A DNA stretch of 24,197 nt from an uncultured Collinsella sp. (lineage in GTDB: Bacteria; Actinomycetota; Coriobacteriia; Coriobacteriales; Coriobacteriaceae), in the NCBI GenBank assembly GCA_900764415.1, contig CAAFOA010000290.1, positions 1 to 24,197 of the forward strand, read 5' to 3'. The translations under genes and the position numbers were made by a program. This document shows, in pieces, positions 9,849 to 16,751 of this stretch (position 1 is the first letter of the stretch; each line of letters opens with the position of its first letter). The notes beneath the pieces were generated by a model that saw only the letters and a program-made list of their open reading frames with translations, had not been told where the DNA came from and searched no databases.

Positions 9849-11201
9849 TTAACTTTGGGCTCGCACGCGAGCGCTGCCTATTTCGGTCAGATGATATTTC
9901 TGGCCATGTTTGAATACCAAGCCGGCCTGTGCCAAGTCGTTGAGCGTTCGCGACCACGTGGGCGCCGAGTTTCCAAACGCTCGCGCCAGGTCGGTTGCGC
10001 CACACTCCTGGTTTTGAGCCAGATAGCCCAGTGCCGCTTCGCCGCGTTCGCTCACAAATACGTTTTGCTGCGGCTGTGCATATTGATTCGCCGCATTAGG
10101 ATACATCATTTGAGCTGCTGGTTGTTGAGAACTCTGCATGGGCAGCGGCTGCTGTTGAAAACTTTGCGGCCACTGTTGGTAAGGCTGCGGAGGCATCTGC
10201 TGGGTCCATGGGTTGTACTGCGCCTGGGGCATTTGTTGGTACGGCTGCTGGTATCCCTGCGGGTATTGCTGGGGGTATGCCTGCGCATATCCCGTTTGCG
10301 GCGCGTATTGAGCCGGATACCCTTGCGGGTTCGGTTGATGGGGCATCTGCTGTGCAGCCGATGCGCCCGCCATCTGCTGCAAGGTTCCCACATCCTGGCC
10401 CATCGCTGGCATTGCATCGGGTGTGTTCTGGGGAATCGCGCCCGAGGGTGCCTGGGGCTCTTGCACGGGGGGCATGCCAGACTGCAGCATGGGAGGCATT
10501 TGCTGTTGCACCTGTTGCATCGCTGCGGGTTGCTGCGCGAAGGCGCCCGGCATGGGATATGCCTGCTGCTCTGTTTCGGGTCGCACGGCCGCCCCGCGCC
10601 CGCCAGCACGCTCGATTTCCTGCACGCGCTTGGGGTTCAGACTTACCGTCACGACGGTGCCGTTGCCCATGTTGTCCTCGATGGAGACGGCGCCGCCGGC
10701 GTTTTCCAAGTACTCCTGTACCATGGGAAACCCGGCGCCGGTGCCGCGGATATACCGTTTCATCTTGCTGTTTGCGCTGGTTACGCCAAAGTCGAAGGCA
10801 CGCTCTTTGTCGTCGATGCCCGGACCCTGATCGGCAAAGCGGATGGTATCGCCACCGTCGAGAATTGAGATGATGGGCTCTGCGAAATGCGCGTGGATAA
10901 AGTTTTCGACAATCTCGCGGATAACCATCAGCGAGATGCGTCCTCCCTGTTCTTTCATGCACTGATAGACGGTGTTAGTTGTCTCTTCCAAGTAGGTACG
11001 GACGTCTTGCGGTTCGATGACGATGACACGTGGTGTCGACAGCATGTCGTCGTAGACCGCGATGCGCGCTGCATACATAGCCTTTGGTGCTTGTGCGGTG
11101 ACCTGCTCGCTCTCGTTGCGTTCTTCGCGCACGCCGGTGATGTGCTCGTTGTCGGGTGCCGGATCACCGGAATCGACCATGGTGTAGAAGTCGTCAGACA
11201 T
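9849..11201 (-). CDS. GHKL (SpoIIAB-like) ATPase fused to winged helix, unknown function
   Basis: Unnamed 450-residue protein encoded between the origin box array and dnaA. Residues ~60-190 form a GHKL ATPase fold of the histidine-kinase/anti-sigma type: N box IREIVENFIHA (Glu96, Asn100, His103), G1 box DQGPG (124-128) and G2 box GTGAG (153-157). No phospho-accepting histidine domain is visible. Residues ~211-380 are a low-complexity Gln/Pro/Met/Tyr-rich linker, probably disordered. Residues ~382-447 look like a winged helix (GATDLARAFGNSAPTWSRTL as recognition region, then a KYHLTEIG wing). There is no signal peptide or membrane segment, so it is cytoplasmic. The ATG at 11199-11201 has only a weak ribosome binding site (GCGAGCGG). 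Its place ahead of dnaA suggests control of initiation or dnaA expression, but that is inference. Confidence 0.85.
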   Translation of the reverse strand: MSDDFYTMVDSGDPAPDNEHITGVREERNESEQVTAQAPKAMYAARIAVYDDMLSTPRVIVIEPQDVRTYLEETTNTVYQCMKEQGGRISLMVIREIVENFIHAHFAEPIISILDGGDTIRFADQGPGIDDKERAFDFGVTSANSKMKRYIRGTGAGFPMVQEYLENAGGAVSIEDNMGNGTVVTVSLNPKRVQEIERAGGRGAAVRPETEQQAYPMPGAFAQQPAAMQQVQQQMPPMLQSGMPPVQEPQAPSGAIPQNTPDAMPAMGQDVGTLQQMAGASAAQQMPHQPNPQGYPAQYAPQTGYAQAYPQQYPQGYQQPYQQMPQAQYNPWTQQMPPQPYQQWPQSFQQQPLPMQSSQQPAAQMMYPNAANQYAQPQQNVFVSERGEAALGYLAQNQECGATDLARAFGNSAPTWSRTLNDLAQAGLVFKHGQKYHLTEIGSARVRAQS

Positions 11202-11263
11202 GCCGCTCGCAATCTTTCAAAAGGTTTTGAACAAATAGTAGCTCACCACGCAATGTTTCTCAT

Positions 11264-11368
11264 CTTTCGACAAGTTTTCAAAACCTGTTGAAAACTTTGG
11301 AAAACTGACGAAAAGTTCTCAACATTTCCAACACGACCTGTTGAAAACTCGATGAAATTTCGTGAAAA
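11264..11368. promoter_or_regulatory. Helically phased DnaA-box array
   Basis: Box-like 9-mers are packed almost end to end: CTTTCGACA 11264+, TTTTCAAAA 11275+, TTTTCAACA 11286-, TTTTCCAAA 11296-, TTTTCGTCA 11306-, TTCTCAACA 11316+, TTTCCAACA 11325+, TTTTCAACA 11339-, TTTTCACGA 11360- (sequence given 5'-3' on its own strand, position is the leftmost base). Successive starts are 11, 11, 10, 10, 10, 9 and 14 bp apart, so most lie on one face of the helix. The common form is TTTTCnACA. Confidence 0.78.
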
Positions 11369-11444
11369 GTTGCCTGCTGCCTCAAATGCCGGTTCTGCTT
11401 ATGGGGGAACCGTGTACTCTTTGCAACCTTTCACCTTTGATTTC

Positions 11445-11474
11445 TTGACATTTGAACATTGATTTCCCTACAAT
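11445..11474 (+). promoter_or_regulatory. rpmH operon promoter
   Basis: TTGACA (11445-11450) and TACAAT (11469-11474) are separated by 18 bp, a near-perfect housekeeping sigma promoter. Transcription would start near 11481, giving a leader of about 65 nt before rpmH. It likely drives rpmH-rnpA-yidD-yidC-jag. Confidence 0.85.
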
Positions 11475-11546
11475 CTTCAAGCTCACGTGTCTATATCTGC
11501 GTCCGCGCCCCCGCGGACACTCGAAATGCAGCAGGAGGAACTTAAG

Positions 11547-11681
11547 ATGAAGCGTACGTATCAGCCTAATAAGCGTAAGCGTGCCAAGACCCATGGCTTC
11601 CGTGCCCGTATGGCCACTAAGGGTGGTCGTGCCGTGCTCGCCCGTCGTCGCGCCAAGGGCCGCAAGCGTCTCACTGTCTAG
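11547..11681 (+). CDS. rpmH: 50S ribosomal protein L34
   Basis: Small, very basic large-subunit protein. The 44-residue sequence ([20 protein letters not shown] and onward) has the invariant L34 pattern. The ATG at 11547 has AGGAGG at 11533-11538; an in-frame start 60 bp upstream lacks this site and would add a non-L34 extension, so it is rejected. As in most bacteria it sits beside the origin and heads the rnpA-yidD-yidC cluster. Confidence 0.98.
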   Translation: MKRTYQPNKRKRAKTHGFRARMATKGGRAVLARRRAKGRKRLTV

Positions 11682-11701
11682 CAGCGATACACACATCTCG
11701 C

Positions 11702-12040
11702 ATGAAGACTATTAAGTCTCGGCAAGATTTCGAGCATGTGTTCAGTCAGGGGCGTCGTTTCAATCACCCTCTGATTCGAATGACCATATGTGAATCGGTT
11801 GGCGAAGGCGACTCCGGAAGGGTCGCCTTCGTTGGTGCTAAACGACTCGGTTGTGCTGTCGTGCGCAACCGATCTAAGCGTGTGATGCGCGAGGCCGCCC
11901 GCAGCTGTGGATTTCCCGTTGCGGGTTATGACATCATCTTGTTCGCGACTCCCAAGACGAGGGTTTCCTCGCCGCAGGAGATGGACAAGGCATTGCGTTC
12001 GCTTATGAAACGCGCCGGCGTTGCCGGGGAGGAGCGATGA
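11702..12040 (+). CDS. rnpA: Ribonuclease P protein component
   Basis: Protein subunit of RNase P, which together with the RNA subunit removes 5' leaders from tRNA precursors. The 112-residue product shows the RNR motif (RNRSKR at 55-60, continuing VMREAAR), the basic helix that contacts the RNA. It starts 20 bp after rpmH and its stop overlaps the yidD start (ATGA), implying coupled translation. Confidence 0.95.
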   Translation: MKTIKSRQDFEHVFSQGRRFNHPLIRMTICESVGEGDSGRVAFVGAKRLGCAVVRNRSKRVMREAARSCGFPVAGYDIILFATPKTRVSSPQEMDKALRSLMKRAGVAGEER

Positions 12041-12261
12041 GCAATCACGTTTTGCGACGTGTTGCCATCGCTCCTATTCGCATATATCAACAGGTTATTT
12101 CGCCCTTATTGCCTGACGCCTGCATTTATTACCCAACGTGCTCACAATACGCTATCCAGGCGATTGAGAAGTACGGTGTTTTGAGAGGCTGCTGGCTTGC
12201 CGTGAGGCGCATCGCTCGCTGCAATCCCCTGCACGTCGGCGGTTATGACCCTGTGCCTTAG
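12037..12261 (+). CDS. yidD: Membrane protein insertion efficiency factor YidD
   Basis: Small membrane-associated protein that aids YidC-dependent insertion. The 74 residues contain the family hallmarks: YPTCSQYAIQAI with conserved Cys, then GCWLAVRRIARCNPLHVGGYDPVP at the C-terminus. It overlaps rnpA by 4 bp and precedes yidC by 29 bp. Confidence 0.94.
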   Translation: MSNHVLRRVAIAPIRIYQQVISPLLPDACIYYPTCSQYAIQAIEKYGVLRGCWLAVRRIARCNPLHVGGYDPVP

Positions 12262-12290
12262 CGGGCACTCGCTATCGGAGGAAAACTTAC

Positions 12291-13061
12291 ATGTGGGATT
12301 GGATCGTTAACATCCTTTTTGAGCTGCTCAAGCTCATCCAGACCTTTGCGGTCGACTGGGGCCTGTCCATCATCATTTTGGTGGTCATCATCCGTCTGCT
12401 GCTGACGCCGCTTATGCTCAAGTCGACCAAGTCGACGGCTCGCATGCAGGTGCTGCAGCCTAAGATGCTCGAGATCCAGGAGCGCTATGCCGACGATCCC
12501 CAGCGTCAGGCCGAGGAGATGCAGAAGTTCTACAGCGAGAACAAGTTCAACCCCATGGCTGGTTGTCTGCCGCTGTTGATCCAGATGCCCGTCCTGTTCG
12601 CCCTGTTTACGCTACTGCGTAACCTGCCGAACTACTTTAGCGACGGCACGTTCTCGTTCTTCAACATCCTGCCTGACCTTACCACCACGCCGAGCGCTTC
12701 CTTTGCCGATGGCTTTATGGTTGCGCTGCCTGCGCTGGTTTGCCTGATTCTGTTCGCTGTCTTGACCCTGATTCCGCAGCTGTATATGTCTCGCAATCAG
12801 ACTGGTCAGCAGGCCCAGAGCATGCGCATGATGGCCGTCGTCATGACCGTCATGATGCTTTGGATGGGCTGGAGCCTGCCCGTCGGCGTTCTGCTTTACT
12901 ACGATGTGTCTTCTGCCTGGCAGGTTATTCAGCAGATCTTCGTGACGCAGAAGGTTATCGACAAGGCCAAGGCCGATGAGGAGGAGCGCCTCAAGAACGC
13001 TCCACTGCAGGTCGAGGTTACCCGTCGCGAGAAGAAGCCGCGTCCGCACAAGAAGAAGTAG
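12291..13061 (+). CDS. yidC: Membrane protein insertase YidC/OxaI
   Basis: Inserts and folds inner membrane proteins, alone or with SecYEG. The 256-residue short Gram-positive form lacks the periplasmic domain of E. coli YidC and shows no lipobox cysteine. Hydrophobic segments lie at about 24-42, 91-109, 142-166 and 179-204. Arg35 in VIIRLLLTP fits the conserved groove arginine, and NPMAGCLPLLIQMPVLFALF (87-106) is the family signature. The C-terminal tail is highly basic (RREKKPRPHKKK), as in forms that bind ribosomes. GGAGG lies at 12277-12281. Confidence 0.95.
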   Translation: MWDWIVNILFELLKLIQTFAVDWGLSIIILVVIIRLLLTPLMLKSTKSTARMQVLQPKMLEIQERYADDPQRQAEEMQKFYSENKFNPMAGCLPLLIQMPVLFALFTLLRNLPNYFSDGTFSFFNILPDLTTTPSASFADGFMVALPALVCLILFAVLTLIPQLYMSRNQTGQQAQSMRMMAVVMTVMMLWMGWSLPVGVLLYYDVSSAWQVIQQIFVTQKVIDKAKADEEERLKNAPLQVEVTRREKKPRPHKKK

Positions 13062-13079
13062 TCGGGATATCAATCTTAT

Positions 13080-13091
13080 TTAGGTACCTAA
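13080..13091. repeat. 12-nt palindrome TTAGGTACCTAA, copy 1
   Basis: A perfect palindrome in the yidC-jag gap, followed by C. The identical 13-mer recurs at 16585-16597. It lies just upstream of the jag ribosome binding site, so it could be an operator or a small hairpin; no known regulator site is recognised. Confidence 0.6.
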
Positions 13092-13106
13092 CTTTTGGAG
13101 TACGTT

Positions 13107-13676
13107 ATGTCTGAAGAGATCATCGAGGATATGCTTGAGGAGGTTGCCCCGCAGATTGCGGGCGATTATCCCGAGATTGCACAGCGCTACAAGGCCGGTG
13201 AAGAGCTGACCGATGAGGAGCTCGACACCATTGCCGATGTTGCGATTTCCATTCTGCGTTCCATCCTTTCGCACTTCGATGCCGCCAACTCTCCTATTGA
13301 TGAGTACGAGGGCGACGAGGGCGAGCTGATTTTGGATGTTACGGCTCCCGATCTGGCCGTTCTCATTGGCCGTCATGGCCGTACCCTTGATGCCCTTCAG
13401 GTTATGTTCTCTTTGCTGGTGAGCCGCAAGCTTGGCTTTAGGTATCCGGTTGTGGTTGACGTTGAGGGCTACAAGAGCCGTCGTCAGGACAAGGTTGCCT
13501 CTATGGCTCAGTCTGCCGCCGAGCGTGCCATTCGTACTCATAAGAGTGTTTCGCTTCCGCCCATGAATGCCTATGAGCGCCGACTGGTTCATATTGCACT
13601 TCGTGGTAATGATGCTGTCGATACCCATTCTGAGGGTTCTGACCCTGATCGCCATGTGGTGATTGTTGCTCGATAA
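13107..13676 (+). CDS. jag: RNA-binding protein Jag/KhpB (KH and R3H domains)
   Basis: RNA-binding protein of the KhpB family, linked in Firmicutes to cell-envelope and division control with KhpA. The 189-residue product has a KH domain with the GxxG loop in IGRHG (87-91) and an R3H domain near the end (MNAYERRLVHIALRG). The N-terminal Jag_N domain is absent and is replaced by an acidic helical region. I place the start at ATG 13107, with GGAG 6 bp upstream; a TTG at 13095 lies within that ribosome binding site. It follows yidC, the usual neighbour. Confidence 0.92.
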   Translation: MSEEIIEDMLEEVAPQIAGDYPEIAQRYKAGEELTDEELDTIADVAISILRSILSHFDAANSPIDEYEGDEGELILDVTAPDLAVLIGRHGRTLDALQVMFSLLVSRKLGFRYPVVVDVEGYKSRRQDKVASMAQSAAERAIRTHKSVSLPPMNAYERRLVHIALRGNDAVDTHSEGSDPDRHVVIVAR

Positions 13677-13694
13677 TCTACTCGAGCTTATGCT

Positions 13695-13727
13695 AAGGGG
13701 GGCGTGGTTTCCACGTCCCCTTTTTTT
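13695..13727 (+). terminator. Intrinsic terminator after jag
   Basis: An A/G-rich left arm (13695-13707) pairs with CCACGTCCCCTTT (13711-13723, two G-T wobbles) around a TTT loop, with a seven-T run at 13721-13727. It ends the rpmH-to-jag unit, and GC content drops immediately after it. Confidence 0.88.
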
Positions 13728-13773
13728 GTCAAAAGTTCTCGATACACTGATTTTTGTCAGAAAGGAGCTTCTG

Positions 13774-14511
13774 TTGTTTGTACTTACAGATCAGCAGGCT
13801 GACGAGATGCTGAGTCGTCTAACTTCCTATTGCAAAGAGTATTCCCTGAATATAACTGATGCTGATCTAAGGAAATGTATTCAGCATTTGGATTTGGTTC
13901 TTGAAACAAATAAGACAACCAACCTCACCCGTATTCTTAACGTAGAAGACGCTGCGGTACTTCATATTCTCGACTCACTTGTCTTGCTCCCTTATATCAA
14001 TAAGGCTCCTGAGGGAGCTTTGCTCGATATGGGAACTGGTGCTGGTTTCCCTGGTATTCCATTAACGATAACCACGCATCGTAAAGCTACTTATATTGAC
14101 TCTGTTGGCAAGAAGGTTGATGCTGTCAATTCATTTGTTCATGCTCTTGGATTGAAATACGGTCATGCAGTCCATGATCGACTTGAAGAATATGCCCGGA
14201 GCCATAAGAAGCAGTTCTCTGTCGTAACCGCCCGCGCACTTGCCCCTCTACCGATTCTTGTTGAGTATGCGGCTCCGTACCTCAAGGACGGTGGGCTATT
14301 TGTTATCACGAAGGGCAATCCATCGGATGAGGAGCTTGCTTCCGGCATGTCAGCAGCTAAGATCTGCGGCTTCACTTTGCTTCTGAATGACGCAATCGAT
14401 TTGCCTGAGGGCTTGGGCCACAGGGAATTCATTGTTCTTAAGAAGAGTCATCCAGCATCCGTTTCATTGCCTCGTGCAAATGGAATTGCAAAGAAGAATC
14501 CGCTTGCCTAG
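13774..14511 (+). CDS. rsmG: 16S rRNA m7G527 methyltransferase RsmG (GidB)
   Basis: Methylates N7 of G527 in 16S rRNA using S-adenosylmethionine; loss gives low-level streptomycin resistance in several bacteria. The SAM motif LLDMGTGAGFPGIPL lies at 83-97 and the family block TARALAPLPILVEYAAPYL follows later. I choose TTG at 13774 because AGGAG (13763-13767) sits 6 bp before it; the frame is open back to 13663, but that would run through the jag terminator. The resulting 245 residues fit the family. The gene is clearly AT-richer than the upstream operon. The parS cluster and parA follow directly, the usual rsmG-parAB order. Confidence 0.92.
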   Translation: MFVLTDQQADEMLSRLTSYCKEYSLNITDADLRKCIQHLDLVLETNKTTNLTRILNVEDAAVLHILDSLVLLPYINKAPEGALLDMGTGAGFPGIPLTITTHRKATYIDSVGKKVDAVNSFVHALGLKYGHAVHDRLEEYARSHKKQFSVVTARALAPLPILVEYAAPYLKDGGLFVITKGNPSDEELASGMSAAKICGFTLLLNDAIDLPEGLGHREFIVLKKSHPASVSLPRANGIAKKNPLA

Positions 14512-14512
14512 A

Positions 14513-14606
14513 TGTTTCACGTGAAACATAATGGATACTAACAACTTGCGGTGTTTCACGTGAAACATCGCGGTTGATATTGAATCGGAATGTTTCACGT
14601 GAAACA
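14513..14606. promoter_or_regulatory. parS: Three tandem parS sites, 39-bp period
   Basis: TGTTTCACGTGAAACA occurs perfectly at 14513-14528, 14552-14567 and 14591-14606. This is the 16-bp ParB-binding palindrome conserved across bacteria. Start-to-start distance is exactly 39 bp both times. The first begins right after the rsmG stop and the last ends 39 bp before the parA start, so the cluster is both centromere and probable control region of parAB. Confidence 0.97.
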
Positions 14607-14645
14607 TCCTCCGTTTGACAGCTTTAATACACACCAGGAGGGACC

Positions 14646-15446
14646 GTGGGATTTCGCGACGTTAAGCGTTCGAAGAGCGCAAAAGACACGCGTATCATTG
14701 CAATCATCAATCAAAAAGGCGGCGTCGGTAAGTCGACGACGGCTGTAAACCTTGCTGCTGCACTGGGTGAACAGGGACGCAAGACACTGATTGTCGATTT
14801 TGATCCGCAGGGAAACAGCACTAGCGGATTTGGAATTGAAAAAGAAGACCTTGATCAGTGCATCTATGATGCATTGCTGAATGACGTGCCGGCAGAATCG
14901 CTTGTTCTTGATACAAATTGCAAAAAGGTATTCGTTATTCCGGCGACAATTCAGCTTGCAGGTGCCGAAATTGAGCTCGTAAGCGCAATTGCTCGTGAAA
15001 CCCGCCTCAAAGATTTGCTTGAGCCGATTCAGGATGAGTTCGATTTTATATTCATCGACTGTCCTCCTTCGCTCGGCCTGCTTACCATCAATGCTTTGAC
15101 CGCAGCAGATAGCGTTTTGATTCCGATCCAGTGCGAGTATTACGCACTCGAGGGCGTTACGAAGTTGCTTGAGTCAATGAAGATGGTCAAATCACGTCTG
15201 AATAAGGGCTTAGACACCTATGGTGTGCTTATGACCATGTATGACTCGCGTACTTCTCTGTCGAATCAGGTTGTTGAGGAAGTTCAGTCGTACTTTGGCG
15301 ATAAGGCTTTTAAGACCTTAATTCCTCGTACCGTAAAAATCTCTGAGGCTCCGTCTTTTGGAGAGCCGGTGATTACCTATGCACCTCAAAATAAAGGTGC
15401 AAAAGCGTATATGAACCTTGCAAAAGAGGTGATCAAGCGTGCCTAG
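14646..15446 (+). CDS. parA: Chromosome partitioning ATPase ParA (Soj)
   Basis: Deviant Walker ATPase that binds nucleoid DNA and, with ParB-parS, moves replicated origins apart; in Bacillus, Soj also acts on DnaA. The 266-residue protein has the deviant Walker A KGGVGKST (24-31, with signature lysine) and the switch/Walker B block FIFIDCPPSLGLL. The start is GTG at 14646 with AGGAGGG just upstream; the spacing is short (about 4 bp) but no better start exists. It overlaps parB by 8 bp. Composition is AT-rich like rsmG and parB. Confidence 0.95.
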   Translation: MGFRDVKRSKSAKDTRIIAIINQKGGVGKSTTAVNLAAALGEQGRKTLIVDFDPQGNSTSGFGIEKEDLDQCIYDALLNDVPAESLVLDTNCKKVFVIPATIQLAGAEIELVSAIARETRLKDLLEPIQDEFDFIFIDCPPSLGLLTINALTAADSVLIPIQCEYYALEGVTKLLESMKMVKSRLNKGLDTYGVLMTMYDSRTSLSNQVVEEVQSYFGDKAFKTLIPRTVKISEAPSFGEPVITYAPQNKGAKAYMNLAKEVIKRA

Positions 15447-16344
15447 TGCAAAGAAACGTGGCGGATTGGGACGTGGACTCAATGCTTTGGTCTCAGAGGC
15501 CGAGTATGAGACCGGTGGTTCGGCTGCATCGACTTCAAATGCCGTATCTGAAACAAAACTTCCTATTGAGGATATCGTTCCCAACCCCAATCAGCCGCGA
15601 ATTCACTTTAACGAAACTGAACTTCGCGAGTTGAGCGAGTCAATCCAAGAACATGGTGTTTTGCAGCCGTTGTTGGTTCGCAAGCATGGAAATGGCTATG
15701 AGATTATTGCGGGTGAGCGTCGTTACCAGGCGTCAAAGCTTGCTGGTCTTGAGGAACTGCCTGTCATCATTAAAGAAGTTAATGATGAGGAAATGCTCGC
15801 TCTTGCACTTATCGAGAATCTTCAACGTTCTGATTTGAATCCCGTCGAAGAGGCGAAGGGTTATCGTCAGCTCATTGATGCCAGCGGCATGACACAAGAG
15901 GCGTTATCAAAGGCTGTCAGTAAGTCTCGTTCCGCAATTACAAATTCACTTCGTTTGCTAGATCTTCCGGAAGTCGTACAGCAGATGATTTTCGAGGGCA
16001 AGCTTACTGCAGGTCATGCAAGGGCGATTCTTGCAGTTCCTTATGAAGATGCCAGGATTCGACTTGCTGAGAAAGTAGTCGCAGAAGGTCTTTCCGTTAG
16101 AGCGACAGAAAATCTTGCTCCGTTGTTTTCTGCCGGAGAGACGCCAAGGACCCCGAGGCCAGCAACGCCTCAGTCATTCAAAAAGGCCGCTCGAGTACTT
16201 CGTCAAGTTTTCAACACGAATGTACGCGTGAAGAGCTCGCGTGGTAAGAACAAAATCGAAATCGAGTTCAAAGACGAAGAGGAGCTCTCCCGTATCCTTG
16301 GTGAAATGATTCAATTTGGGCAGGAGGATCAGGATGAAGAATAA
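15439..16344 (+). CDS. parB: Chromosome partitioning protein ParB (Spo0J)
   Basis: CTP-dependent DNA clamp that loads at parS, spreads and recruits condensin. The 301-residue protein opens with KKRGGLGRGLNALV, the basic ParA-stimulating segment typical of ParB. The CTP-binding region includes GERRYQA (92-98; usually GERRxRA) and ENLQRSDLNPVEEA (~123-136), followed by a helix-turn-helix (TQEALSKAVSKSRSAITNSL) for parS. The C-terminal dimerisation part is present. The GTG start overlaps the parA stop, indicating coupling. Confidence 0.95.
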   Translation: MPSAKKRGGLGRGLNALVSEAEYETGGSAASTSNAVSETKLPIEDIVPNPNQPRIHFNETELRELSESIQEHGVLQPLLVRKHGNGYEIIAGERRYQASKLAGLEELPVIIKEVNDEEMLALALIENLQRSDLNPVEEAKGYRQLIDASGMTQEALSKAVSKSRSAITNSLRLLDLPEVVQQMIFEGKLTAGHARAILAVPYEDARIRLAEKVVAEGLSVRATENLAPLFSAGETPRTPRPATPQSFKKAARVLRQVFNTNVRVKSSRGKNKIEIEFKDEEELSRILGEMIQFGQEDQDEE

Positions 16345-16588
16345 GGTTCTCACGGCCATTGCGTTGGCAACCACCGTTGCCGCTGGTGTTTTTGCAGGGT
16401 ATAAGCTTGCGACAGATGATGAACTGCGCGGTCGACTGCTGCGCGGAGCTCAGGATATCGTCGATACATCTAAGAAGAAAATGGATGTGATGACCGAAGA
16501 TGTCGCTATGCGCACTGCTCAGGTGACTAAGAATCCCAAGATTAACCAAGACTGGGTTAACCATCAGTGGGAAAATGTTGGTTATTAG
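16334..16588 (+). CDS. Small single-pass membrane protein, YtxH-like, after parB
   Basis: An 84-residue protein of unknown function, overlapping the end of parB by 11 bp. AGGAGG at 16322-16327 stands 6 bp before ATG 16334. The N-terminus has one hydrophobic helix (about residues 5-26, VLTAIALATTVAAGVFAGYK) followed by a charged helical tail, a layout like YtxH-type proteins. It lacks a clear signal-peptidase site, so it is probably a membrane anchor with a cytoplasmic or external tail. Its operon position suggests a link to ParAB, for example membrane tethering, but no motif proves it. Confidence 0.75.
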   Translation: MKNKVLTAIALATTVAAGVFAGYKLATDDELRGRLLRGAQDIVDTSKKKMDVMTEDVAMRTAQVTKNPKINQDWVNHQWENVGY

Positions 16589-16597
16589 GTACCTAAC
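16585..16597. repeat. 12-nt palindrome TTAGGTACCTAA, copy 2
   Basis: The same palindrome plus C as at 13080-13092. It overlaps the stop codon of the small membrane protein gene and precedes a terminator. Together the two copies bracket jag-rsmG-parA-parB-small protein. Confidence 0.6.
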
Positions 16598-16615
16598 AAT
16601 TACTTGCCTGTTTTG

Positions 16616-16658
16616 AAGGGGTCTTTGTCTGATTCATGAGACAAGGACCCCTTATTTT
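16616..16658 (+). terminator. Intrinsic terminator of the rsmG-parAB operon
   Basis: A 15-bp stem (16616-16630 with 16639-16653, one G-T wobble, 8-nt loop) is followed by ATTTTAG. It closes the plus-strand parAB unit. Confidence 0.85.
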
Positions 16659-16712
16659 AGCTAAAAAACTAAGCTTATGTAAATCAAATCCAATAGTTTG
16701 AAAATAAATGAA

Positions 16713-16747
16713 ACAGCCCTGGTTGCATTATTTGCAACCAGGGCTGT
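16713..16747 (-). terminator. Terminator of rlmN
   Basis: A 15-bp perfect stem (16713-16727 with 16733-16747, TTATT loop) lies about 40 bp past the rlmN stop. On the minus strand it is followed by TTTCATTTATTTTC, a loose T-rich tail. Confidence 0.8.
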
Positions 16748-16751
16748 CGGA

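Larger units (their letters stand above)
11202..11546. other. oriC: Upstream half of bipartite oriC and divergent promoter region
   Basis: This 345-bp gap separates the two divergent arms, all of whose genes to 16588 point away from it. It holds a dense DnaA-box array (11264-11368), a near-consensus plus-strand promoter for rpmH (11445-11474) and the rpmH leader. TAG TAG at 11236-11241 is a minimal trio-like motif with the right polarity, but its flank is not strongly AT-rich. The same bases give a possible minus-strand -10 (TACTAT, 11235-11240) for the ATPase/winged-helix gene, without a clear -35. Confidence 0.85.

Noticed and set aside
11487..11681. Longer 64-residue version of L34
   Set aside because: The extra 20 residues are unlike L34, and the AGGAGG at 11533 selects the ATG at 11547.
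13095..13106. TTG start for jag
   Set aside because: These bases contain the GGAG that serves ATG 13107.
13663..13773. Upstream extension of rsmG overlapping the end of jag
   Set aside because: It would be translated through the terminator at 13695-13727; AGGAG before TTG 13774 is the better start and gives a normal RsmG length.
14615..14620. TTGACA as -35 of a parA promoter
   Set aside because: A -10 at normal spacing would fall on the parA ribosome binding site, leaving no room for a transcript start with a leader.
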